Assembly: GCA_031264545.1 (NCBI GenBank)
Contig: JAISDV010000055.1
Coordinates: 1-38,158 of the forward strand
Length of the DNA stretch: 38,158 bases
Direction: 5' to 3'
Source of the DNA: Oscillospiraceae bacterium
GTDB lineage: Bacteria > Bacillota > Clostridia > Oscillospirales > Oscillospiraceae
A model generated the notes under the pieces. That model saw only the letters and a program-made list of their open reading frames with translations. It was not told the origin of the DNA and did no database searches. The first letter of the stretch is position 1; every line of letters begins with the position of its first letter. The position numbers were made by a program, and so were the translations under genes. Below are positions 1 through 7,682 of the stretch, one piece after another.

Positions 1-53
1 AGAAAGAGAAAGCCGTCCTCCGCCGGCATAGCGTAAGAAGGAGGAACAACACT

Positions 54-824
54 ATGATCACTGCAGGAATCGATTGCGGCAGTCAGAACACCAAGGGCGT
101 CGTCCTGAAAGACGGAAAGCTCGCCGGCAAGGCGCTGCTCCCAACGGAGTTCGACGCGGATCTGGCCGCGCAGAGGGTTTTGGAACAGGCCCTGAGCGAC
201 GCCGGCGTTAAGCGGGAGGATGTCGGCCGAATCGTCATTACCGGCGTTGGGCGCGACATCATCAAATGGGGAGACAGTGAGATCAACGAGGTCGGCGCGG
301 CGGCCAGGGGCGCAAGGTTTGCCGTTCCCGACACGGACACTGTGATCGATATGGGCGCGGACAGCTGCCGTGTCATCCGCCTCAACGCGGACGGAAGCAT
401 CGTCAAGTATGAGGTCAACGACAAATGCGCCTCCGGCGCCGGAACCTTCATCGAGGCGATGGCCCGCGCGCTTCAGATCGAAACCGAGGAAATGGGCGAT
501 TTTTCGCTCCGCCATTCAAAAGAGCTTGCTACCAACGCTCAGTGCGTTGTTTTCGCCGAGTCCGAGGTCATCTCTCTGATCCACGCAAAGGAGTCCAGAG
601 AGGACATCGCTTACGGCGTACATATGGGCATAGCCAATCGCGTCGCTTCGATGATCCGCAGGGTCGGGCTGACCGAGCATTTTTCGATGATCGGCGGACC
701 CGCGTACAACAAGGGTCTTGTCAGCTGTATGTCCAAGGTTTTCGGAAAAGAGATCACGGTGCCCGAAAACAATCAGTATCTGAACGCGGTCGGCGCGGCG
801 ATCTTTGCCGCTGAGAATCAGTAA
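54..824 (+). CDS. bzdP: Class I benzoyl-CoA reductase activator/ATPase subunit, BzdP/BcrD-like (BadF/BadG/BcrA/BcrD/HgdC ASKHA family)
   Basis: 256 aa; N-term GIDCGSQNTKGVVL phosphate-binding motif; VNDKCASGAGTF and NAQCVVFAESEV carry the two Cys typical of HgdC-family [4Fe-4S] activators; RBS aaggagg upstream. Confidence 0.85.
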   Translation: MITAGIDCGSQNTKGVVLKDGKLAGKALLPTEFDADLAAQRVLEQALSDAGVKREDVGRIVITGVGRDIIKWGDSEINEVGAAARGARFAVPDTDTVIDMGADSCRVIRLNADGSIVKYEVNDKCASGAGTFIEAMARALQIETEEMGDFSLRHSKELATNAQCVVFAESEVISLIHAKESREDIAYGVHMGIANRVASMIRRVGLTEHFSMIGGPAYNKGLVSCMSKVFGKEITVPENNQYLNAVGAAIFAAENQ

Positions 825-839
825 ACGGAGGATAAGACC

Positions 840-1730
840 ATGGCTGAAATTGAAAAAGTTGAATATTGGAGATGGACCGAGTCCAACTGGAAAAATCCTG
901 ACATTCCCGATTGGCGCGGAAGCCTTATTACGGCCGGCGTCGACATCGGCTCGACCAGCACGCAGGCGGTCGTCATGGCAGACGGCGTGCCCTACGCCTA
1001 TTCCAACATGCGTACGGGCTCGAACAGCCCCGACTCCGCGATCGGCGCGATCGACTGGGCCATGAAGGATACCGGATTGACACTCGAGGACATTACTTAT
1101 ACAATAGGAACAGGCTACGGCCGTGTCAACGTTCCCTTCTCCAACAAGACCGTGACCGAGATCACCTGCCACGCAAAGGGCGCAAATTACATATACGGGC
1201 CCACGATACGCACCATTCTCGACATGGGCGGACAGGATTGCAAGGCCATCCACTGCGACGCAAAGGGCGCCGTTACCTCCTTTATGATGAACGACAAGTG
1301 CGCTGCCGGAACAGGCCGCGGCATGGAGGTCATCGCAAACCTGCTGGCCGTCCGCGTCGAGGACATCGGCGATATGTCCTTCCAGATCGACGAGGAGCCG
1401 GATCCCGTTTCTTCCACCTGCGTTATCTTCGCGAAGAGCGAGGCAACGAAGCTCATGCGCACCGGCTGGACAAAGGAAAAGGTGCTTGCCGCTTACTGCC
1501 ACGCCATGGCCCTGCGCGTCGTCCGCCTGCTCGAACGCAACGGGATGGAGCTCGATTTCGCCATTACCGGCGGCATCGCCAAAAATGTCGGCGTCGTCCG
1601 CCGCATCGAACGTATCATGGGCATCCAGGCGCTCAAGCCCGCGATGGATACGCAGATCGCCGGCGCGCTGGGCGCCGCCCTGCTCGGAAAAGAGCTTGTC
1701 GAGAAAAAGCGCGCCAAGGAAAATCAATAA
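840..1730 (+). CDS. bzdQ: Class I benzoyl-CoA reductase activator/ATPase subunit, BzdQ/BcrA-like
   Basis: 296 aa; GVDIGSTSTQAVVM, YAYSNMRTGSNSPDSA, IGTGYGRVNVPF, LDMGGQDCKAI, MNDKCAAGTGRGMEV, SSTCVIFAKSEA, AITGGIAKNVGVV; size and motifs fit Bzd-type Q subunit. Confidence 0.88.
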   Translation: MAEIEKVEYWRWTESNWKNPDIPDWRGSLITAGVDIGSTSTQAVVMADGVPYAYSNMRTGSNSPDSAIGAIDWAMKDTGLTLEDITYTIGTGYGRVNVPFSNKTVTEITCHAKGANYIYGPTIRTILDMGGQDCKAIHCDAKGAVTSFMMNDKCAAGTGRGMEVIANLLAVRVEDIGDMSFQIDEEPDPVSSTCVIFAKSEATKLMRTGWTKEKVLAAYCHAMALRVVRLLERNGMELDFAITGGIAKNVGVVRRIERIMGIQALKPAMDTQIAGALGAALLGKELVEKKRAKENQ

Positions 1731-1790
1731 TCAGTCTGTACGGGACGCCGGGCGCCGGCGTAAAACACGGCGCGGAAGGAGGCTAAGGTC

Positions 1791-2066
1791 ATGCTAGCGC
1801 ATTACGGCTATGAAGATGGTTCCGGCCACTACTACATCAGGCTCGACACCGCGAAGTGTGCAGAATGCCCCGAAAAAGGCTGCATCAGCGCCTGTCCGGA
1901 GCAGCTCTTCGCAACGGAGCTGGACGATTTCGACGACGAGGTGGTCCTTATCAGGGAGGCTGCCCGCAACACCCTGCAAGCCAGCTGCGCGAGCTGTAAG
2001 GCAAACGGCGAAATGGAGCTCTGCAGAAGCGTCTGCCCTGCGGACGCGATCGGCTTCTCCTGGTAG
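1791..2066 (+). CDS. Two-cluster 4Fe-4S ferredoxin-like protein, probable electron donor to the reductase
   Basis: 91 aa; CAECPEKGCISACP (C-x2-C-x4-C-x3-CP) and CASCKANGEMELCRSVCP (C-x2-C-x8-C-x3-CP); located between activator and catalytic genes. Confidence 0.75.
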   Translation: MLAHYGYEDGSGHYYIRLDTAKCAECPEKGCISACPEQLFATELDDFDDEVVLIREAARNTLQASCASCKANGEMELCRSVCPADAIGFSW

Positions 2067-2171
2067 GAGAGCCGGACCTTGAATTTTGACTCGTCTCCGA
2101 GTGGCGTTCGGGGCGGGATTGAAATTATTATCCCTAAGAATTTATCCCTAAGAATTTAAAGGAGGAGACAC

Positions 2172-3287
2172 ATGAGTTACGAAAAATTACTCGAAACCAA
2201 CATTTCAGGCGAATCCGCAAAAGCCTGGAAAGCGTCCGGCAAAAAGGCAGTCGGTTATGTCTGCTGCCACGTTCCCACGGAAATCCTGATCGCGGCCGAC
2301 GTGATGCCCGTTCGTCTCAGAGCAACGAATTGCGTGGACAGCAGCGACGCCGAGGCCTGGATGTCCAGCTTCAGCTGCAGCTTCGCAAAGTCGGTCCTTC
2401 AATATCTGATGAACGGAACCTATGACCTGGACGGACTGGTACAGTCCGACGGCTGTATGATGGCCACGCGTATTCTCGACAACTGGTCGCATATTGCAAA
2501 GAAAAACGGCAAGGCCCAGTTCATCCATCAGATCGGCGCCCCCCGCATCACCAATGAAATTTCCATCGGCTACTACAAGGCTGAGCTTCAAACGCTCGCC
2601 GACAAGCTCGGCGCGTTCTCCGGCAAGGCCGTCACAGACGAGGGTCTCAAATCCGCCGCGGCCAAGACGAATGAGGTCCGCGGCCTTATCGCCCAGCTTT
2701 TCACGCTGCGCAAGGAGGCCAAGGTCTCCGGAACCGAGGCGCTCAGGATCATGCTCGCAAACTGCGACCTGACGATCGACGAGTATATCGCCGCGCTCGG
2801 GGAATTCATCGCCGACGCGAAGGGCCGCGGACCCATTAAAGCGCGCGCGCGTCTGATGATGATCGGCTCCGCGCTCGACAATCCCGAATACATCAGGGTC
2901 ATCGAGGACAAGGGCGGCCTGGTGGTCGCCGACGCGCTGTGCTTCGGCGCCAGATCCTTCGGTGAAAAGCTCGTGATCGACGACAAGGACGTTCTCGGCT
3001 CTATCGCGGACTACTATCTCACCCGCAACACCTGCCCCCGCGCGCTGGACAACCGTCCCGCCATTCACAAGGAAATCGTCGACACCTGTAAGGCGTACGA
3101 CATTCAGGGCATCATCTATGAGAAAATGCAGAACTGCGAATGCTGGGGCGGCGAATCCTATTATCTTGAGCCCGATCTCAAGGCGATCGGCGTTCCGATG
3201 CTGCAGGTCGAGCGCGAGGAGCAGATGGCAAACGCCGGACAGCTCGCTATCCGCGCGGAAGCCTTCGTGGAAATGATAGAAAAGTAA
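2172..3287 (+). CDS. bzdN: Benzoyl-CoA reductase/2-hydroxyacyl-CoA dehydratase family subunit, BzdN/BcrC-like
   Basis: 371 aa; CCHVPTEILIAADVMPVRL, QSDGCMMATRILDNW, EKMQNCECWGGESYYLEPDLKAIGVPMLQVEREEQM; RBS aaggaggag; adjacent to BzdO-like. Confidence 0.85.
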   Translation: MSYEKLLETNISGESAKAWKASGKKAVGYVCCHVPTEILIAADVMPVRLRATNCVDSSDAEAWMSSFSCSFAKSVLQYLMNGTYDLDGLVQSDGCMMATRILDNWSHIAKKNGKAQFIHQIGAPRITNEISIGYYKAELQTLADKLGAFSGKAVTDEGLKSAAAKTNEVRGLIAQLFTLRKEAKVSGTEALRIMLANCDLTIDEYIAALGEFIADAKGRGPIKARARLMMIGSALDNPEYIRVIEDKGGLVVADALCFGARSFGEKLVIDDKDVLGSIADYYLTRNTCPRALDNRPAIHKEIVDTCKAYDIQGIIYEKMQNCECWGGESYYLEPDLKAIGVPMLQVEREEQMANAGQLAIRAEAFVEMIEK

Positions 3288-3303
3288 GAAGGAGGAATAT
3301 ATC

Positions 3304-4617
3304 ATGGCAACTCAGAATTTTGATCCTACGAAGCCGGTCAATATGATAGATCTGACCTGTAATCAGGTCGACAGCATTTACCAGCATATGCTTTCAAAGG
3401 GTATGCCTGAAGTCATGTGGACGGTCGACATTCAGAAATATGTCTGGGAAGAGGTCCGCGACGCAAAAAAGAACGGTAAAAAGCTTATCGCTTTCGGCGG
3501 ACCCGTACCCGTGACGATTATCCGCGCCTTTGACTGCATACCCTTTTTCCTCGATACGATCCCGACGCGTATTGCCTCCATGGAGGATCTCGCCGGCCGT
3601 TATATCGACGAGACCGAGAAGTACGCGCCCACCAGCACCTGCGCGATCGATAAGGTCCAGATAGGCGTCGCGCTCAAGGGCGAATTCGGAATCGACATCG
3701 ACGCATTTGTCCACGCGACCGTCCCCTGCGACTCCGCGCGCATCGCTTATCCCATGATGGAGCGCCTGTTCGGCTGCCCCTGTTTCACCTTCGACTGTCC
3801 CTTCCGTCACGATGAAAAGGGTTATGCCTATCTGGCCCAGCAGATCGAGGCCTTCATCCCCTTTATGGAAGAGCTCACGGGCCTCAAATGGGACGCCGGG
3901 CGTTATGAGAAATTCAAGGGCATTATGGAAGAGTCCAATAAGGCCTTCGATCTGCTTACACAGCTCGGCGATCTGCGCAAAAAGACCCCTTGTGTGCTGC
4001 CCGGCCGTATGCTCGTCCTCAACGAGATCGTCGCGCCGCTGGCCGGCACGGAAGCGTGCACCGCGATGCTCCAGACCCAGCTCGAGATGGGCAATATGCT
4101 CGCGGATATGGGCATGACGGCCACCAGGTGCCCCGAGGAGCGCTACCGCGTCTGTTTGATGCAGAACATGCTCTGGTCGAATACCGGCATCATGGACTGG
4201 ATGGAAAAGTGCTACGGTGCGATCACCGTTATGGATGGGTTCGGTTATCAGGACGGCGTCATTTTCGACGACCTCGACAATTGGGAGCGCGTGAAAATGC
4301 AGACTGCCGAGTCTATGCTTCTGACGCCGATGATCCACGGCGCGACCGGCCCGACCGAATACTGGCTCAAGGTCATCGATAAGATGTACGAGGACTACAA
4401 GGTCAACGTCTCCATCTTTATGGGACACGTCGGCTGCAAGCACACCTGGGCCTCCGGCAAGATCGTGACCGACTATATCCAGCAGAAGTTCGGCATCCCC
4501 ACCCTGTACGTCGACGTCGACGCGATCGATCCGCGCTACAAGTCCAACGACGAGCTCCGCGCCCAGATCGGCGAATATTTCGAGAGCGTTGTCGGTGCAG
4601 AAAATTTCTGCAAATAA
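3304..4617 (+). CDS. bzdO: Benzoyl-CoA reductase/2-hydroxyacyl-CoA dehydratase family subunit, BzdO/BcrB-like
   Basis: 437 aa; APTSTCAIDKVQIG, ATVPCDSARIAYPMMERLFGCPCFTFDCPF, SIFMGHVGCKHTWASGKIVTDYIQQKFGIPTLYVDVDAIDPRY; size matches O/B subunit. Confidence 0.85.
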   Translation: MATQNFDPTKPVNMIDLTCNQVDSIYQHMLSKGMPEVMWTVDIQKYVWEEVRDAKKNGKKLIAFGGPVPVTIIRAFDCIPFFLDTIPTRIASMEDLAGRYIDETEKYAPTSTCAIDKVQIGVALKGEFGIDIDAFVHATVPCDSARIAYPMMERLFGCPCFTFDCPFRHDEKGYAYLAQQIEAFIPFMEELTGLKWDAGRYEKFKGIMEESNKAFDLLTQLGDLRKKTPCVLPGRMLVLNEIVAPLAGTEACTAMLQTQLEMGNMLADMGMTATRCPEERYRVCLMQNMLWSNTGIMDWMEKCYGAITVMDGFGYQDGVIFDDLDNWERVKMQTAESMLLTPMIHGATGPTEYWLKVIDKMYEDYKVNVSIFMGHVGCKHTWASGKIVTDYIQQKFGIPTLYVDVDAIDPRYKSNDELRAQIGEYFESVVGAENFCK

Positions 4618-4670
4618 GACCCCGTGTTTATAGCCTGAAACGCCGTCTGAGCGTTTGAAAAACCGCAAGG

Positions 4671-4702
4671 CCCCGGCCGCGGCCATCCTGCTGCGGCCGG
4701 GG
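4671..4702 (+). other. GC-rich hairpin in bzdO-cooC intergenic spacer
   Basis: ccccggccgc ... gcggccgggg perfect 10-bp arms, 12-nt loop; no following T-tract. Confidence 0.6.
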
Positions 4703-4752
4703 GTGAGGCGAGAGTCATTCATATTATTCATATTGGAAAGCGAGGACAAGAA

Positions 4753-5514
4753 ATGGATAAAATCAGGTCTATTGCCGTGACAGGAAAAGGCGGAACCGGC
4801 AAAACTGTCGTCTCCACGCTCATTATCCGCCTGCTCGCGGAGCGTTTCCCCGGCAAGGTGCTCGCGATTGACGCGGACTCCGCCATGAGCCTGTGCTATA
4901 CGACCGGACTGCCCGTCGAAAAAACCGTCAGCCGGCTCCGTTCCGAGCTGCTGGGCATGCGCCAGGCCAGGGATGAGCTGAACAGCGGCCCGACCAAGGA
5001 TCTTATGCGCGGAATACTCGCCCATGGAGACGGCTTCGACCTTCTCACCATGGGCCGTCCCGAGGAACCGGGCTGCTTCTGCGCCTGCAACGAGCTTCTC
5101 CGCTTCGGGATCGACAGTCTTGCGGGAGATTATGAGTACGTTATTATTGACGGCGAAGCGGGTCCCGAACAGCTCAACCGCCGCGTTATGAAAAGTGTCG
5201 ACTGCCTTCTGGTCATGGCCGATATGTCGGCCAGAAGCCTGCAGACGGCCGCCGGCATTATCGCAGTCGCCAAAGCCGGCGAGAACAACATTGATGTCAA
5301 GACCACCGGGCTTGTCCTCAACCGCGTCCGAAATGACCAGCCCAAGGAGGCGCTTGTCAAAAAGGTCGGGCTGGAGATTTTCGGCGAGCTTCCCGAGGAC
5401 GCCGAGGTCAATAAATATGACCGCGACAACAGGTCCCTGTTCGATTTACCCATGGAGAGCGCCTGCCCGCAGGCCGTGCTTGCCATCCTGAAGAAGCTGA
5501 TCCCCGAATTCTGA
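4753..5514 (+). CDS. CooC-like MinD/ParA-family P-loop ATPase
   Basis: 253 aa; deviant Walker A GKGGTGKT, LAIDADSAMSL, GRPEEPGCFCACNELLR (CooC-type CxC), EYVIIDGEAGPEQLNRR. Confidence 0.82.
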   Translation: MDKIRSIAVTGKGGTGKTVVSTLIIRLLAERFPGKVLAIDADSAMSLCYTTGLPVEKTVSRLRSELLGMRQARDELNSGPTKDLMRGILAHGDGFDLLTMGRPEEPGCFCACNELLRFGIDSLAGDYEYVIIDGEAGPEQLNRRVMKSVDCLLVMADMSARSLQTAAGIIAVAKAGENNIDVKTTGLVLNRVRNDQPKEALVKKVGLEIFGELPEDAEVNKYDRDNRSLFDLPMESACPQAVLAILKKLIPEF

Positions 5515-5537
5515 TCCCCCGAAAAGGAGTACCCGTT

Positions 5538-5918
5538 ATGCACAGTGACGAAAAAGACTATGCGGCAGCCGGCTTTCACGTTCACGCGGACGGGACGGCG
5601 CACAGCCACGGCTGTGCGCACGCGCACGGGGCCGGACCCGGCCACACGCATTCCCACGTCCATACGAACAAGAAGGCGGTCCATGACCGGCTTGCCAAAG
5701 CGCGGGGGCATCTGGATTCCGTTATCCGGATGATCGATGATGACAGGGACTGCTCGGAAGTGCTGGTTCAGCTCGCGGCGGTGCGGTCGGCGATAAACAA
5801 TGCCGGAAAGGTTCTGCTGCAGGATCATATCACGGAGTGCATAACAGAGGCCATAAGGGACGACGACCGGCAGAAGATCGCGGATCTCAATAAAGCGATC
5901 GAGCAGTTTATGAAGTAA
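5538..5918 (+). CDS. CsoR/RcnR/FrmR-family (DUF156) metal-sensing transcriptional repressor with His-rich N-terminal extension
   Basis: 126 aa; RLAKARGHLDSVIRMIDDDRDCSEVLVQLAAVRSAINNAGKVLLQDHITECI core; 11 His in first 42 residues; RBS aaaggag. Confidence 0.85.
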   Translation: MHSDEKDYAAAGFHVHADGTAHSHGCAHAHGAGPGHTHSHVHTNKKAVHDRLAKARGHLDSVIRMIDDDRDCSEVLVQLAAVRSAINNAGKVLLQDHITECITEAIRDDDRQKIADLNKAIEQFMK

Positions 5919-5942
5919 GGCCTTTCTTTAAAAAGCAGCTTA

Positions 5943-5974
5943 CGCGGCGCGCCGGCGGTGTCCGGCGCGCCGCG
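5943..5974 (+). terminator. Hairpin downstream of csoR-like gene, possible terminator without clear T-tract
   Basis: cgcggcgcgccgg cggtgt ccggcgcgccgcg, perfect 13-bp arms. Confidence 0.45.
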
Positions 5975-6247
5975 CTTCGCCTGAAGCAAGCCGCCGAAGG
6001 ACGCCCGGCGGTTTGGAACTGATGGCCAAAAACCGCAGGCCTGTAACGTTAAAGATGACTAAAAAACTTACGAGCTGATTTATAGTATGTACAAAGATTT
6101 GCGGCAAGCCGGAATTTGGATTGCATTTATATACCAATTAGTATAAGATTATAATAATTTAGCGGAGGATAGCCGTGTACCTGCCATAGAAACGCGTATC
6201 CGGTGTGTGGCTGTCCGCTCGGTAGAATTATGAGAAGGAGTTTTACT

Positions 6248-7618
6248 ATGGCAGTTAAGAATTTGAGCGCCGATTGGAAAAAGCATTATCAGGATCACTT
6301 GGTAAGCATGGCCGACGCCGCGAAAGCCGTTTTGCCCGGCGACGTATTTTGGCTGGGACAGGCCTCAATAACGCCTTATCCTCTGCTGGAGGAGTTGTAC
6401 GCGCACATGGAAGACTATCATGACGTCACTTTGCTCTACAACGTCATGAACCAGCCCGCATCCATGGTTTTTGACACTGAAACCAAAAAGCATTTCAAGA
6501 TGGTATCCGCTTACTGTCTGCCTGTGGAACGCATGGCCATCGACATGAACACCATCGAGCCCGGCGGGTGTACCTATGATGCGCTCCATCGTTCCGTCTT
6601 TGCGCAAGGCTGCAACGCGCTTGCGCTGCACGTAGCGCCTCCCGACGAGAACGGCTGGTGCAATGTTACCGCCTACGGCGTCTCAACCAACCAGATCATC
6701 AACCAGGACCCCCGCATTGAAAAGAAAATTTGCTTTATCGACCGCACGGGCGTTTTTCCGGTTCCCGGCCCCCATGAGACGCACTATATACACGTGTCCG
6801 AGATGGACTATATCTGTGAGGCCGATACCGAGCCCACTTTCATTCCTTCTCCGCTGTCGACCGACGTCGACGAGAAGATCGCCGCTTTCGTTATGCCCTT
6901 TATCAAGCCGGGCGACAACGTGCAGATCGGCTACGGCGGCCTGGGCGAAGAGATCCTCAGAAACCTCCGAAAAACCGAAGGGTCTTTCTCGGTTTATTCC
7001 GAGGTCGCCTGCGATAACATGCAGGATCTCGTTGAAGAGGGCAAGCTCACGAAGATCGTTGCCGCCAGCCCCGGCACCTGCTCCGAAAAGTTCTTTACGT
7101 TCATGCGCAACGACCCGCGCATTGAGCTGCGCGGGCAGCAGTACATGATCAACCCGCTGAGCGTCATGCACTGCGAGAATCTTGTCGCCATCAACGCCAC
7201 TTTCCAGATTGATCTGCTTGGCCAGGCCTGCTCGGAGGCTCAGGGACTCAAGCCTTTCACCGGCCCGGGCGGCTCTTTCGCCTATCTTTACGGCGCAATC
7301 CTCGCGAAAAACGGCCGCAGCTTCCTCTGTCTGCGCTCGACCTATGTTGATCACGACGGTGAGCGGCACTCCAATATCCACGCGTGGCTGCCCGAGGGCT
7401 GTATCGTGACCACCCCAAAGGTCTATGTCATGTACCTTGTTACCGAGTGGGGCGTTGCGGACGTCTTCCTCAGGAGCCTGAAGGACCGCATCCGGGCCGT
7501 CCTCAAGATCGCGCACCCTGATTACAGGCAGGAGCTGAAGGACAAGATCGTCACGACGCCGCTGATCAAGGAAGACGATTTTGTGGACTACGATCTGTTC
7601 GACAATCTTCCGAAGTAA
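6248..7618 (+). CDS. Family-I CoA-transferase / acetyl-CoA hydrolase family (4-hydroxybutyrate/butyrate CoA-transferase-like)
   Basis: Start chosen at ATG 6248 with RBS agaaggag; VYSEVACDNMQDLVEEG (candidate catalytic Glu), GPGGSFAYLYGA, ATFQIDLLGQACSE. Confidence 0.78.
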   Translation: MAVKNLSADWKKHYQDHLVSMADAAKAVLPGDVFWLGQASITPYPLLEELYAHMEDYHDVTLLYNVMNQPASMVFDTETKKHFKMVSAYCLPVERMAIDMNTIEPGGCTYDALHRSVFAQGCNALALHVAPPDENGWCNVTAYGVSTNQIINQDPRIEKKICFIDRTGVFPVPGPHETHYIHVSEMDYICEADTEPTFIPSPLSTDVDEKIAAFVMPFIKPGDNVQIGYGGLGEEILRNLRKTEGSFSVYSEVACDNMQDLVEEGKLTKIVAASPGTCSEKFFTFMRNDPRIELRGQQYMINPLSVMHCENLVAINATFQIDLLGQACSEAQGLKPFTGPGGSFAYLYGAILAKNGRSFLCLRSTYVDHDGERHSNIHAWLPEGCIVTTPKVYVMYLVTEWGVADVFLRSLKDRIRAVLKIAHPDYRQELKDKIVTTPLIKEDDFVDYDLFDNLPK

Positions 7619-7682
7619 GGCGCGTTTTCCAGCGTTTTTGTCATAAACGGCTTGGCCGGCAATATTTTTACGGAGGCGTACC

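Noticed and set aside
516-1727. 403-aa minus-strand ORF
   Set aside because: Antisense to the two activator genes; no RBS or family motif.
2205-3305. 366-aa minus-strand ORF
   Set aside because: Antisense to the bzdN-like gene; shadow ORF.
54-4617. Ordinary 2-hydroxyacyl-CoA dehydratase (HgdABC) interpretation
   Set aside because: Two distinct activators, subunit sizes and YSNMRTGSNSPDSA-type motifs fit Bzd-type reductase better; retained only as the alternative to be tested by phylogeny.
3394-5025. 543-aa minus-strand ORF
   Set aside because: Antisense to bzdO-like and cooC-like genes; low-complexity shadow translation with no recognisable motif.
6203-6247. Upstream GTG start for the CoA-transferase
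   Set aside because: ATG 6248 has a well-placed agaaggag RBS and the family N-terminus; the upstream 15 residues look non-coding.
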